DNA of 64,000 bases. Origin: CAWJLE01 sp963843645 (GTDB lineage Bacteria; Chloroflexota; Anaerolineae; DAOTYC01). The first letter of the stretch is position 1; every line of letters starts with the position of its first letter. The DNA lies in the NCBI GenBank assembly GCA_963843645.1, contig CAWJLE010000003.1, forward strand, positions 1,550,001 through 1,614,000. The letters are read 5' to 3'. The notes under the pieces were generated by a model. That model worked only from the letters and a program-made list of their open reading frames with translations, ran no database searches and had not been told where the DNA came from. A program made the translations under genes and the position numbers. Of the stretch, positions 37,296 to 47,004 are shown in pieces.

Positions 37296-38669
37296 TCAAG
37301 TCGCCCGCCCCCTATCGGCCTGACCACCCGCCCAACGATCTTGAAGGCGAAAGAACTCCCAGGCGTTTTCCCGCAGCCAACGCGTGGCCACTCTGTCGGC
37401 CTGTCGTTCGGTCATGGCGCCGTCGGCCACTTCCCCGGCCAGAAGGTCAGCCAGGTTGTCGCGCACCATCTCGGCGTACGCGCAGACCGACAGCACGTTC
37501 TTGTGGTCGCCGCCGAAGGCAAAGATCTTGTTCACGGGCAAGGACGACAGCCAGTCTCGCATGTATCGGCGCGCGGTCCGAGGCGAGAGAAGGTCGAACC
37601 AGGCGGTGTTGAGGTACACGTTCGGGAACAGCTTGACGAGTGCGGTCGCCTCCGCCACGTAGGGATAGCCGGCGTGGAGCAGGTCGAATTGCGCCTGCGG
37701 ATACTGTAGGAACAACTCCGCGAGGTGCGTTGGGTTGGCGTAGCTGACCTGGGCGCCGTTGCTGCCACCCGGCATCGCGCAATGGATCTGTACCGGCACG
37801 TCCAGGTCGAGCGCGCACCGCACCAGGTAGTGCTGCATGAAATTCTGGAAGGGGACCATCTCATCGAAGCCCACGGCCGTGTCCCCGGCGACGCCGCCGG
37901 CCGCCGGCATCCGCAGGATGCGCTCGAGGCAGCGCTCAGCATCACGCGGATCGGCCGAAGGGTAGTGGATGTCCCGCAAGTAGGCCAGCCGGTGCCACTT
38001 GATGCCGACCATGCCGTTTTTCCAGGCCAGCTCCAGCACGACGTCCAGTGCCCGCAGGTACGTCTCCAGGGAGTAGATGCTTTGGCCGGCAGCCTTCTCC
38101 AGAACCGCCAGATCGCTCCGCTTCTGAGGCATGGCCACGTCAGCCGCGTAGAACAGGGGAGCGAAGAACTCAGGAGCCGGGTTTTCCGCCACCACTCCCC
38201 CCACCTGAGTATTGACGCAAGCGGAGAAGTTGAACTTCTCTTTCAGCAGGCGCCGGTAGGTCCCCGGGACACGAAGCGCCTTGATCCGCTCCTCCACGAT
38301 CGGGATCGTCGTCTCTTCCAGGTCGTCTACGCCGCAGAACAGGGTCAGCGCTCGGCGGCACAAGATGCCGCTGCCCATCCCGCGCACGCGCTCCCAGAAC
38401 GCCGAGACGCGCGCCCACTTGTCCGCGCTGCTCATGCCCGACCGCAGAGCATCCTTCGGCATTCCCGCCGACACGAGGTCGCCGTACGAATAACCGAGCA
38501 GCGAGCTGAAATCCGGCTCCCGCTGAAGCTGCGGCGGCGAGATCGTCGAAGAAGGAGTTGCACCCAGCCACTCCTCTTCGCTCGGAAGATGGTCGTGCGC
38601 GTCGACGAGAGGAATCTCGCTTATGCGGGCTCGAAGCGTTTCATATACTGGGTTGGACTCGCGCGACAT
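37296..38669 (-). CDS. Amidohydrolase-superfamily protein
   Basis: Metal-dependent hydrolase or isomerase with a TIM barrel, 457 residues. The N-terminal metal motif is LVDAHDHLPS (H-x-H pattern as D-H-D-H), and later strands carry VGIKWHRLAY, VPVQIHCAMPG, FDLLHAGYPYV and a final Asp in IFAFGGDHKNVLS. The closest recollection is the uronate isomerase/'amidohydrolase 2' group rather than adenosine or cytosine deaminases. ATG 38669 follows GGATGGAGGGG, and the longer frame to 38720 has no support. It stands between mtnK and the PsbP-like genes, all minus strand; a role in nucleoside or sugar breakdown is possible but unproven. Confidence 0.8.
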   Translation of the reverse strand: MSRESNPVYETLRARISEIPLVDAHDHLPSEEEWLGATPSSTISPPQLQREPDFSSLLGYSYGDLVSAGMPKDALRSGMSSADKWARVSAFWERVRGMGSGILCRRALTLFCGVDDLEETTIPIVEERIKALRVPGTYRRLLKEKFNFSACVNTQVGGVVAENPAPEFFAPLFYAADVAMPQKRSDLAVLEKAAGQSIYSLETYLRALDVVLELAWKNGMVGIKWHRLAYLRDIHYPSADPRDAERCLERILRMPAAGGVAGDTAVGFDEMVPFQNFMQHYLVRCALDLDVPVQIHCAMPGGSNGAQVSYANPTHLAELFLQYPQAQFDLLHAGYPYVAEATALVKLFPNVYLNTAWFDLLSPRTARRYMRDWLSSLPVNKIFAFGGDHKNVLSVCAYAEMVRDNLADLLAGEVADGAMTERQADRVATRWLRENAWEFFRLQDRWAGGQADRGRAT

Positions 38670-38695
38670 GTGCCCCTCCATCCTCTGCGGTGCCG

Positions 38696-39607
38696 TCACT
38701 GATGCACGGTAATCTCCCACGAGCCTAGTCCCGAGACCTCGAAGGCGTAATCGCCGGTCCGCGGGATGCCCAGGGAATAGATGCGGTTGAGAGGGCCGGC
38801 CTGGTTGACCAGCAAGTCCTGACGCTGCCCCTGATCGTCCACCAGCCAGACAGCGAACGTGCTCCGGCCGTCGAACGTCAGCTGGAAAGTTGCCTGTCGC
38901 TCCAGCAGGCTGACTGGGACTCGCTCCTGAGGTCCGATACCGCTCAGCCTCTGGTTCAAGAAGGTCACCGGCGGGGCGAGAGGCTGGTCCACACCAGGAG
39001 AAAGCTTCAGCGAGGCCAGTATCCGCTCCAGTCGGGACAGGTCGTCCTCTGTCAAAGAACCCGCGGTCCGCGCATAGGACGCGCCGACGACCCGCTCACC
39101 GGACTGCCGAGAGACGACAAAGAGCTGCTCCATGCTGGCTTTGGAGCCGGTCGCCGTGACATGCGCAACAGCGCCGCTGATTCCTCGGTCCCAGCGGCCA
39201 CGCTGGTCGGAGGTGATCTGCTCCCCCATCTGATCCCAGGCCGGCTTCACGCCATCGACCCAATCACCAACCGCGGACTCCTCGGTCTGCGTAACGGGCA
39301 CCGTGAAGACCGAAACGTAAGCCAGCACGTGCGCCGGCCCCTGCAGCAACACCGCGCTCGGCTCAGATTGCGCCGCGGTCCAGTCAGGCGGGAACTGGAG
39401 CGAGAACGCGCCGCCCTCGTCGGTAAGGCTGAACCACGTTTCCGTAAGCGAACCGGTCGCGGTGAGCGGCTCCGTGGGCGTCACCGCAGCAGTGACCGAC
39501 AGCGCCGGAGCGGCCGCCGGTGTCTGCGCGTCGGCGATCTCAATATTCCCTGCCATCCAGAACACCGCTACACCCACCAGTAGCGCCACGATCAGCTTGC
39601 ATCGCAT
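38696..39607 (-). CDS. Exported PsbP-like protein 1
   Basis: About 303 residues. Signal peptide at the N-terminus (KLIVALLVGVAVFWMAGNIEIADAQ), then a Thr/Pro-rich linker and a PsbP/MOG1-like domain (about residues 60-200: GAFSLQFPPDWTAAQSEPS..., ITSDQRGRWDRGISGAVAHV, LSRLERILASLKLSPG). A second C-terminal beta-rich part (about 210-300: ATFQLTFDGRSTFAVWLVDD..., DYAFEVSGLGSWEITVHQ) resembles pre-peptidase or carbohydrate-binding sandwiches. Function unknown. Two paralogues occur at 39.6-40.3 kb and 42.8-43.4 kb. ATG 39607 is chosen because AGGAGGGCACC is just upstream. Confidence 0.7.
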   Translation of the reverse strand: MRCKLIVALLVGVAVFWMAGNIEIADAQTPAAAPALSVTAAVTPTEPLTATGSLTETWFSLTDEGGAFSLQFPPDWTAAQSEPSAVLLQGPAHVLAYVSVFTVPVTQTEESAVGDWVDGVKPAWDQMGEQITSDQRGRWDRGISGAVAHVTATGSKASMEQLFVVSRQSGERVVGASYARTAGSLTEDDLSRLERILASLKLSPGVDQPLAPPVTFLNQRLSGIGPQERVPVSLLERQATFQLTFDGRSTFAVWLVDDQGQRQDLLVNQAGPLNRIYSLGIPRTGDYAFEVSGLGSWEITVHQ

Positions 39608-39631
39608 GAGGTGCCCTCCTGAGATTCTCAC

Positions 39632-40315
39632 CTAATCTTTGCTCGATGGAGCCGGCTGGGCAATGGGGGTCACCTCCGAGTCCGGGCCGAGCAGCCGAAT
39701 CGAATCGATCAGTCGGGCCAGGTCGCCTTCATCTTGCTCATCGACCTGCCCCGGAAGATTCCCGATCAGGCCCAACACGAAGGTCCGCTGATCCAGGCTG
39801 CCCAACACGATCAGGCGCTCGCCCAGTTCGCCGTATTTGTTCACCAAAGCAACGCGGCCGTACTTGCCAGGTACGCCGTGCAGCCACGAGCCGCTGGTTA
39901 CGACCTCCTCGTCCAGGCCGACGCTCCGGCCCTGGTCCGTGGTCGAGAGCAGTTGCCGCAGCAGCCCATCGAGGTCACGGCCTTCACTGGGAAAGACCGC
40001 CAGCATGACGCTCTTGGACTCGCCCTCGTTGAATCTGGGACTACCGGGAACCTGCTTGGGCGCCGGAGTCCACCGCGGAGGGTACCACAGCATGAACGCT
40101 GAACCGCTGTCCGTGTACGGCAGCCACGTGTCCGGGAGCACCACCGAATCCGGCGCATCGCCGCTCCCGGCGTCGTCCGTCGGGGCGCCCGTCGGCGCAA
40201 CCGTGCCGGCCGGATCCGGCGTCGAGGTCGGCGCCTGGGCGCCCGCCAGGCCCGCGCCTGACACCGTCCACAAGGTGAGCAATGCCACGACCAGGTGCAT
40301 CAACTTTCGATTCAT
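39632..40315 (-). CDS. Exported PsbP-like protein 2
   Basis: About 227 residues: signal peptide (LVVALLTLWTVSGAGLAGAQ), a Pro/Thr/Gly-rich linker of about 35 residues, and one PsbP-like domain (SGSAFMLWYPPRWTPAPKQ, ESKSVMLAVFPSEGRDLDGL, RTFVLGLIGNLPGQVDEQ, ending LARLIDSIRLLG). The domain matches proteins 1 and 3 in the order of its hydrophobic strands. It is 25 bases upstream of the protein 1 gene, so the two are co-transcribed. Role unknown; PsbP-like proteins outside photosynthetic organisms are general exported proteins. Confidence 0.7.
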   Translation of the reverse strand: MNRKLMHLVVALLTLWTVSGAGLAGAQAPTSTPDPAGTVAPTGAPTDDAGSGDAPDSVVLPDTWLPYTDSGSAFMLWYPPRWTPAPKQVPGSPRFNEGESKSVMLAVFPSEGRDLDGLLRQLLSTTDQGRSVGLDEEVVTSGSWLHGVPGKYGRVALVNKYGELGERLIVLGSLDQRTFVLGLIGNLPGQVDEQDEGDLARLIDSIRLLGPDSEVTPIAQPAPSSKD

Positions 40316-40393
40316 TGTCAATCCCCTTCAGATGAAATAGCCGCGCAACTGCTTCGCAGCCCGCGGGAACCGAGCCAACCACTTAAGCCCCTC

Positions 40394-42731
40394 TCAGCGG
40401 ACGTCCTCCAGAACAATGCTATCCTGCTGTCCCGCGCGGCCGGTCACGACGACGGGTAGTCGCCGGCCGGTCCTGGCCTCATACATGCCAACCCGAAGCT
40501 GATAAGGCCCCGGCGGCGCGTCGGGGGGAACCGCCAAGTCGTACGGGTCGCGGACGATTTCCCCTTTGTCCCAGCTGCTGGTGGGATGAAAGCCGCTCAC
40601 AGGTTGGTGGTCCGTTTGGCTGACGATCCGGCCCTGCGCATCGAGCAGGTGCACGAACACAGTGTAGTCGATGTCCGTCCGGGCCAGGGCCTGCCAGAAC
40701 AGCGTCAGGTGGATGCTGTCCCCCGGCTGGAGATCGACATCCGTTGCCTTGTAGCCCAACAGGCTCACGTGATCCGCCAGCCGGGCTCCGACAGCGCGCG
40801 ACATGTCCAGCATCTCCGGCCGGACCATTGACCGCGGGATGGTAATATGTTCGATGAACAACTCGTCATCCGGCTCATCCTGCGAGCCATAGTAAGCCAC
40901 GCCGACCTGATATTGGCCGGGCGGCGTTCCGGGCCACACGTCGATCACCCGCGAGTCCGGCACGAATTCGCGATCGCTGCCCGTCTGATCGGAGGACCAA
41001 CTGAAAACGCCGGACGTGCCTCCCCAGATGTGATACGCGCTGTCCATGATTTTCAGGTCGAGATTCGGCGAACCTTCCGGAGACAGCGGATGCCAAAAGA
41101 GGCTCAGTTTGAGCTGCAGGGCGCCGGTAGGCGTTTCTTCGACGTCGTAATTGTAGCCGAGCAACTTCAAGTGGTCTGTCAGCTGCCGATCCTCCAGGAT
41201 GGACCCCGGCGACCGCAGGTAGATGCGATGGCTCGTGCTGTCGAGGTGCACCAGATAGTAATTCCGGCGAACCCACTCGTCGTACCCTGAGTTCTCAAAC
41301 CGCTCCTTCCAGACGACAATCGCGGCCGGCCGATATTGCCCGGTCAGATCGATGATCTTGCCTGCCGACAGATCGCCCACCCTCAGCCGCTTCCAAGACA
41401 CCTCGGTCAACGATGGTAGAATCTGCCGCCCCGCCAGGAGCGGCAACATCGGCTCATCGCTGAATACCAAGTCCTCGGGCGCAGTCGTCTCCTCCAAGAA
41501 ATGAATCGCCACGCTCTCGCTCTCGTCGGGCGTCCGCACCGCCTCGACTGCCTGGCGGTCCAATCGCAGATCGCCCGGCAACAACAGAGCGTACAGCCCA
41601 AGCGCACCGCAAGCGACCCCACTGGCCCACGTCAGCCGCCGCTCCCAAATCCGCCGGACCAGGGCACTGATGCCGACTCCGGCGAGGACGCTCATGGGGA
41701 AGAACAGGGCCACGATGTGATGGTCGTACAGAGGAGAGTGGCTGAGCAGGAAGGCAGCGGCCGCCGACGGCGCCGGCCACGATGAGTGCCTTGCGCAACG
41801 GCCGAGTGCGGCGAGGCTGGATGGCGCCGTAAATCGCCAACAGGATCAGCGGGCGCTGGCTCCCCATGACCTGGTCGATCTGCCTGAGGTTCTGGACGAC
41901 CCAGGTCGGATCGTCCAATCGGCCTTCCAACTGAAAACGAACCACGTTGTCGAAGACCGCCTGCGGTCCGATGGCTGCCACGTACAGAACCAGCGTCGCC
42001 GCCAGGCAGGCGTACGCCACGGCAGTATCGCCGAAGATCTCGCGCGACCAGGGCCGATAGCCCAATTCCCCGGGCCGGGAGCCGGGACGGGCGTGGCGAA
42101 GGAGCACCGCGACGAATAGAAACGGGACGGCAAACAACACGACGAGCTTCGTCAGCAGTGCCGCCGCCGTCAGCACACCCGCCATCGAGATCCAGCGCCG
42201 ATGCCCGGTGCGAATGTAGCGCAGCTTGCCCACGATGGCAACGGTGATCAGGCACATGGCCGGCAGCGTGGAAAACGCTCGCGTGGATTGCTCGAACACG
42301 CTGGGGATCATCGTCAGCGCCAACGGCGCGGCCAGTGCCGCGACCCAACCGCCCAGCTCCCTCGCCGCCAGGCCGACGGCCACGAAGCCCACGAACAGAT
42401 AGCAGACGACGACCAGTCGTGCAGTGGCGACGGACGGCCCCCACTGCGACATTCCGGCGCTCAGCGAGTGAATGAAGAGCGGCGGCGAGCTGGTCATCGT
42501 CTCGTGGTAAAGTGCGAATCCCTTGCTGACCATCCAGGCCGCAGAAACGTAAGCACCCTCGTCGTGGGTCCAGCCGTACCCGCCGAGAATCGACAGCCGC
42601 CACAAGAGAAAGCCCAGAGACAACATCGCAAACGACAGCGGCCCCCATAGGGTCCGCAGGTGTAGCTTGTTATTCAAAGCCACCCCTGCCGGGGGCTTCG
42701 CAACGACTGTATTCACGTACGCTCCCGACAC
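40394..42731 (-). CDS. GT39-like membrane glycosyltransferase with C-terminal beta-sandwich repeats (frameshifted)
   Basis: Multi-pass glycosyltransferase of the ArnT/PMT (GT39/GT83) superfamily, about 778 residues. The catalytic loop motif is WTHDEGAYVSAAW (D-E after the first helix); about ten further hydrophobic helices follow, with LYDHHIVALFFPMSVLAGVG near the end of the membrane part. One extra base at about 41768 shifts the frame; before and after it the protein is continuous. The C-terminal 370 residues are soluble and hold two related units: HLKLLGYNYDVEETPTGALQ...LSLFWHPL and HVSLLGYKATDVDLQPGDS...LTLFWQALA. The start is uncertain: GTG 42731. Such enzymes add sugars from lipid-linked donors to proteins or cell-wall polymers. 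Confidence 0.82.
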
Positions 42732-42795
42732 TTAACGGCGTCCCCCGATCAGGAACGACTCTCGCCTGGGGAGGCCGTCGGGTTGCTGCTCCGGT

Positions 42796-43377
42796 CTACC
42801 GGCTGGTAGCCGGCGTCGCCGGTGTCGCAACCGCTGGCAGGCCGGCACTGGTCAAGGCCACCGAGTCAATTGCCTGGGCCATGTCAGCCTGGTCTCGCTC
42901 GCTCACTTCACCACCCGCGCTGAGAACCGTGGCCAGAACGATCGTCCGCTCGTCCAAACCGCCCACCACGATCAGAACTTCACCGTGAACTCCGGCGGCA
43001 TCCGTCAAAACGAGGTGGCTGAACATCCCGGTCACTCGATGCTGCCAGGCGCCGCTCGCAGCAACCTCCACCGACTCGCCAGGATTTTTCGCCGCCTGCT
43101 TCACTCCGTTCGCCATGACCCCCAGGATGGACTCGTCGGTCCGGCCTTGTCGGAGGGCCACGCCGACCATCATGTTCTTGTTCGGGCCGTCGCTGAAGGT
43201 CACGCTGTCTGGTTTCTGCGACGACAGGGCCCATTGCGACGGATACGAAAGTGAGAATGCCCCGTCAGCCGGCGTAAACGGAGTGAATCTCGTCAACATC
43301 CCGCCCCGTATGGCCAGGCCGATGGCCGCTGCCACCAGCACAACGAGGACGATGGCGATGCTGATTTTGCGTTTCAT
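42796..43377 (-). CDS. Exported PsbP-like protein 3
   Basis: 193 residues with an N-terminal membrane anchor or signal (ISIAIVLVVLVAAAIGLAIRGG, residues 4-25) and a single PsbP-like domain: DGAFSLSYPSQWALSSQKPD, NKNMMVGVALRQGRTDESIL, RTIVLATVLSAGGEVSERDQ, DMAQAIDSVALTSAG. It is 64 bases upstream of the glycosyltransferase gene in the same orientation and is the most compact of the three paralogues. Confidence 0.7.
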   Translation of the reverse strand: MKRKISIAIVLVVLVAAAIGLAIRGGMLTRFTPFTPADGAFSLSYPSQWALSSQKPDSVTFSDGPNKNMMVGVALRQGRTDESILGVMANGVKQAAKNPGESVEVAASGAWQHRVTGMFSHLVLTDAAGVHGEVLIVVGGLDERTIVLATVLSAGGEVSERDQADMAQAIDSVALTSAGLPAVATPATPATSR

Positions 43378-43482
43378 GTTGCCCCTTCAGATTGACCCGT
43401 GGTTGCCAGGCGACGAGGCGGCGTCATGTGATTGTGGCTCCGGCATCGTCATTATAGGTGCGTCCCACCCCACCGTCAAACG

Positions 43483-44757
43483 TCAGACCTGGTGCGCTCG
43501 ATTCCACTCTGCGACGGCATCGAACATGGCCGTGATGCGCTCGGGCGTAACGTCGGCCATGATGTTATGAACCTGCGTGAAGACGTAGCCGCCAGAGGAG
43601 TTGTCTCCGGTAAAGGCGTTCAGATTGTGCCGCACGTGAGCGCGGATCTCGTCCGGCGTCCCAGCGCGGAGCACCTGCTGCGTGTCGCAGCCGCCGCCCC
43701 AGAACGAGATCTTCCCGCCCAGGTCCGCCTTCAGCCGCTCCGGCTCCATGTTTCGGGCGCTGATCTGCACCGGATTCCACGCGTCGAGCCCCGCCTCCAC
43801 CAGATCAGGCACGATCGGGGCCATGCTGCCGCACGAATGGAGCAGAATCTTCACGTCTGGAGACAGCTCCTTCACGCGATTCCACAGGATCCTTTGCCGC
43901 GGCTTGAAGAACTCTCGGTACATCTTGGGGGAGATCATGAGGCCCGTCTGCATCCCAAAGTCGTCGAAGCAGATGACCATGTCGATGTACGGCCCGATGG
44001 CGTTCAGCGTGAAATCGATCCGCTCCAGGTAGAACTCGGTCAGGTTGTCCAGGAAGTGGTGGACGAGCTCAGGCTCGGACGCCAGCAGCACCGAGAAACC
44101 CTCCATGCCGAACAGGTGCTGCCCGCCCTCCAGCAGCGGCCCGCGGACCGAGGCGATGGTGAACCGATCCGTCGCTTGGCGCAGCCGCCGCGCGCCCTCC
44201 GCCAGGAACCGGCAGCCGTCTTCGTCCTGAGCCACGGGGCCGGGCGGCGCCGGGATGGACGACCAGACGTCGTGAGCCATCACTTCTCGGAGGTGATCCA
44301 CGGCCGAGAAGTCCCCTGTCTCCAGCGCAGCCTGCAGGGGGTAGCCGGTCTGCTCGAAGTACACCATGCCCGGCCTCTGGACGCCGATTCGCATCCCGTC
44401 TTCCGCCAGCAGGTACCAGGTGTCCCCGTCGCGCTCCAGCTCGACACAGCGCGGGATGAGGCAGTCGCGCCCGTCGGGCAGAACCCACGGCTTCCAGTCC
44501 GAGTCACTCAAGGCAAAGCCCGCGCCGACATCCACGGTGTCCACGCCGAAGCGATCCCGCACGTCGTCGTCGATCACAGCCAGCTGCAGGATCATGTCCT
44601 GGATCCGCAGCGGGCGCTTCGGCAGGCCCAGGTAGTCGCGCAGGCGCGCGTAGGCCATAGCCATGATGCCGCTGGACCGATGCCCGGCGAAATCGACGGG
44701 CACGCGGTCCGGTGGCTTGAAGTTGAGGGCGGTTAGCACGCGTTCGCGTGAATCCAT
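43483..44757 (-). CDS. Uroporphyrinogen decarboxylase-family protein, methyltransferase type
   Basis: 424-residue TIM-barrel protein of the UROD/MtaA superfamily. Not haem synthesis: the UROD hallmark near the N-terminus is replaced by MDSRERVLTALNFKPPDRVPVDF, as in MtaA/CmuA-like methyl-corrinoid methyltransferases. Possible metal ligands lie in KILLHSCGSMAPIV (His and Cys) and SFWGGGCDTQQVL (Cys). The distal FTQVHNIMADVTPERI is typical. It ends 106 bases before a PsbP-like gene and begins 10 bases after the zinc dehydrogenase stop, so it belongs to the ribose-type importer operon. Substrate unknown; a methylated compound is possible (inference). Confidence 0.85.
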   Translation of the reverse strand: MDSRERVLTALNFKPPDRVPVDFAGHRSSGIMAMAYARLRDYLGLPKRPLRIQDMILQLAVIDDDVRDRFGVDTVDVGAGFALSDSDWKPWVLPDGRDCLIPRCVELERDGDTWYLLAEDGMRIGVQRPGMVYFEQTGYPLQAALETGDFSAVDHLREVMAHDVWSSIPAPPGPVAQDEDGCRFLAEGARRLRQATDRFTIASVRGPLLEGGQHLFGMEGFSVLLASEPELVHHFLDNLTEFYLERIDFTLNAIGPYIDMVICFDDFGMQTGLMISPKMYREFFKPRQRILWNRVKELSPDVKILLHSCGSMAPIVPDLVEAGLDAWNPVQISARNMEPERLKADLGGKISFWGGGCDTQQVLRAGTPDEIRAHVRHNLNAFTGDNSSGGYVFTQVHNIMADVTPERITAMFDAVAEWNRAHQV

Positions 44758-44767
44758 GCCCCTCCCC

Positions 44768-45805
44768 TTACTCGGCTTCCGACAGCAGGACGACCTTCAC
44801 CGTGCCGGTTTTCGCGCGGTCCAGCATCATGCGAAAGCCACGATCGATGTCCGTCAGCGGCATCGTCGTGACGGCGTCGTCGGGCAGACGAACCCGGCCG
44901 GATTCCATGAGATCGATGGTCTGGCGCATTTCGTCCTGGCCGCGGTGGTTGCTGTAACCCTGCAGGCCGATGAGCGAATGCTCGTCGACGACGACGTCGA
45001 TCCATGGGACCGGGAGCGTCGTCGAGGCAGTCAAGCCCAGAAGCGCCACCCGGCCGCCCTTGCGGATCATCCGCAGCGCGGGCTCGAACATGGGGGCCGG
45101 CCCGCCAGCCGCTTCGAAGACGACGTCGATTTCGTCCGCCAGGTTGCGTACCGCGGACACAAGGTCCGCCTGCCGAACGTCCAGCGTATGCGTCGCACCC
45201 ATCCGTCGCGCCAGCTCCAGATTGCGCTCGTGCTTGCCGATGACGATCGCCGGGTTGGCCCCGCGCGCCACGGCGGCTTGCAGCAGCAGCAGACCGATGG
45301 TGCCATCGCCAATAACGACGATCGACTGGCCGGGCGCGATTTCCGTACTGTTGACGGCGTGCACACCGACGGCCACGCAATCGGCCAGCGCGGCCTGAGC
45401 GAACGGCAGCACGTCCACGTTGAAGGGGTAGAACTTCTCCGCCGGAGCGGCGACGTATTCGGCAAACCCGCCCGCGTAGTCTCGCCCGATCATCTCGATG
45501 TTCTCGCAGATGTGGTAGTGCCCCCGCCGGCAGTTGCCGCAGTGGCCGCACCCCACGAGCGGATCGAGAATGATGGGCTGCCCGACGGTCAGATTGCTGC
45601 CACCGGGATCAGCGACCACTCCGGCGGCCTCGTGGCCACGAACACTGCCCGGGTCGAACGGCAGGTCTCCTCGATAGAAGTGCATGTCGGAGCCGCAAAT
45701 GCCGGCCGCCTTCACTTTCATCAGCGCCCAGCCTGGCTTCAGCGTGGGTAACGGTTGGTCTGCGATACGAAATGAGTACGGTGCGTCCAACATAGCTGCT
45801 TTCAT
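44768..45805 (-). CDS. Zinc-dependent medium-chain dehydrogenase
   Basis: NAD(P)-dependent alcohol or polyol dehydrogenase of 345 residues, in the sorbitol/threonine/galactitol-phosphate dehydrogenase group. The catalytic zinc site is AAGICGSDMHFY (Cys) and VRGHEAAGVV (His-Glu). A structural zinc site is CGHCGNCRRGHYHIC. The Rossmann motif is IVVIGDGTIGLLLLQ, with the third Gly of GxGxxG retained. ATG 45805 has AAGGAGA upstream. It lies directly between the ABC permease and the UROD-family gene, as expected for a polyol or sugar catabolic operon (inference). Confidence 0.93.
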   Translation of the reverse strand: MKAAMLDAPYSFRIADQPLPTLKPGWALMKVKAAGICGSDMHFYRGDLPFDPGSVRGHEAAGVVADPGGSNLTVGQPIILDPLVGCGHCGNCRRGHYHICENIEMIGRDYAGGFAEYVAAPAEKFYPFNVDVLPFAQAALADCVAVGVHAVNSTEIAPGQSIVVIGDGTIGLLLLQAAVARGANPAIVIGKHERNLELARRMGATHTLDVRQADLVSAVRNLADEIDVVFEAAGGPAPMFEPALRMIRKGGRVALLGLTASTTLPVPWIDVVVDEHSLIGLQGYSNHRGQDEMRQTIDLMESGRVRLPDDAVTTMPLTDIDRGFRMMLDRAKTGTVKVVLLSEAE

Positions 45806-45887
45806 GAGATTGCGTCTCCTTATTCAAGGCTGGTATCTGGTTCGCGTCCACCATGCATATTATACACAAATCGGCAACGCGCGCCGA

Positions 45888-45920
45888 CGCCGCTCCTCTC
45901 CGGCAGGGAGAAGCGCGGCG
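45888..45920 (-). terminator. Hairpin between permease and dehydrogenase genes
   Basis: CGCCGCTCCTCTCC (45888-45901) and GGGAGAAGCGCGGCG (45906-45920) pair with a small internal loop; no T run follows. It lies in the only long gap (142 bases) inside this operon. Confidence 0.45.
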
Positions 45921-45947
45921 CCGGGTGACCGTTTGTGTGGCTCTGTT

Positions 45948-46964
45948 CTATTCTTCCGCCGACTCGCGCTCGCTCAGCTTGATCGAATACACGTTCAGCA
46001 CCAACGCGGCCAACAGAGTGAGGCCCGTGACCAACGTCTTCAGGTAGATGTCGATATTGACGAGGTTCAAGCCGTTCTTGAGTACGCCGAAGATCAGCAA
46101 ACCGATGATGGTGTTGGGGATGCCGCCCTCCCCACCAAACAGCGACGTACCGCCCAGCACCACCGCAGCGATAGCATCCATCAGCATCGACTCGAATCCG
46201 GCTGCCTGGGCTGAGCCAATACGTCCTGTGTTGATCAGGCCGCCGAAGCCGGCCAGGCCGCCGCACACGCACATTGCCATAGTCCGCACGAACTTGGAAT
46301 CGACGCCGGAGAGCTCGGCCGCCTCACGGTTGCCGCCCACCATGTAGACGTACCGCCCGAACCGCGTGTAGGCCAATACGAAGTACGAAGCCGCCAGCAC
46401 GATGATGCCGACTATGAGGATCCACGGGATGCCGGCCAGGTACTCGTTCCCCAGGAACGCCTCAATGTCGGGAACCTTGAAGAAGGGCCGCGCCGAGGTC
46501 AGGTAGAGGGCGACACCGTTGGCGACCTGCATCATGGCCAGCGTGGCCATGAATGAAGGAAGGCCGAAGAAAGTCGTCACCTTGCCGTTTGCCCATCCCA
46601 GGGCAATGGCGGCGATCAGACCGATGAGCATACCCAGTTCACCCGGCCAGTTCAACTTCACCAGGCAGAAAGACGCAATGACGCCGGACATCGTCGCGAT
46701 GGCCGCGATGCTCAAGTCGATCTCACCGGCCAGCAGGACGAAGGTGATGCCGGCCGCCAGAATCGACAGCGGCGCCGCCTGCTGCAGAATGTTGCGCAGG
46801 TTCACCGGGGTGAGGAATTTTCCGTTCGAGAAGAACCAGAAGAAGACGATCAGCACCGCCAGGGTGACAAACGGCGCCAGAAAACGCGCGTTCGCCCGCA
46901 AAAAACGCCTGAATGCTCCACTTTTGGCCTTGGTGGATGCACCAGTAACCGGTTTCGTTGCCAT
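45948..46964 (-). CDS. ABC permease, ribose/xylose type (RbsC-like)
   Basis: 338-residue membrane subunit of a CUT2-class sugar importer. About eight to ten helices; landmarks FLTPVNLRNILQQAAPLSIL, FVLLAGEIDLSIAAIATMSG, GWANGKVTTFFGLPSFMATL, TRFGRYVYMVGGNREAAELS and AVVLGGTSLFGGEGGIPNTI. The conserved Gly-rich and GEIDLS motifs are intact. ATG 46964 is supported by GGAGGAAGGA. It follows the ATPase gene by 40 bases. Confidence 0.95.
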   Translation of the reverse strand: MATKPVTGASTKAKSGAFRRFLRANARFLAPFVTLAVLIVFFWFFSNGKFLTPVNLRNILQQAAPLSILAAGITFVLLAGEIDLSIAAIATMSGVIASFCLVKLNWPGELGMLIGLIAAIALGWANGKVTTFFGLPSFMATLAMMQVANGVALYLTSARPFFKVPDIEAFLGNEYLAGIPWILIVGIIVLAASYFVLAYTRFGRYVYMVGGNREAAELSGVDSKFVRTMAMCVCGGLAGFGGLINTGRIGSAQAAGFESMLMDAIAAVVLGGTSLFGGEGGIPNTIIGLLIFGVLKNGLNLVNIDIYLKTLVTGLTLLAALVLNVYSIKLSERESAEE

Positions 46965-47004
46965 TCCTTCCTCCAACCGGGTCTGTTGGCCTGCTGCCGC
47001 AGGG

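Noticed and set aside
38170..38571. Second protein overlapping the amidohydrolase
   Set aside because: It is a different frame of the amidohydrolase gene; the true frame shows the metal-binding residues.
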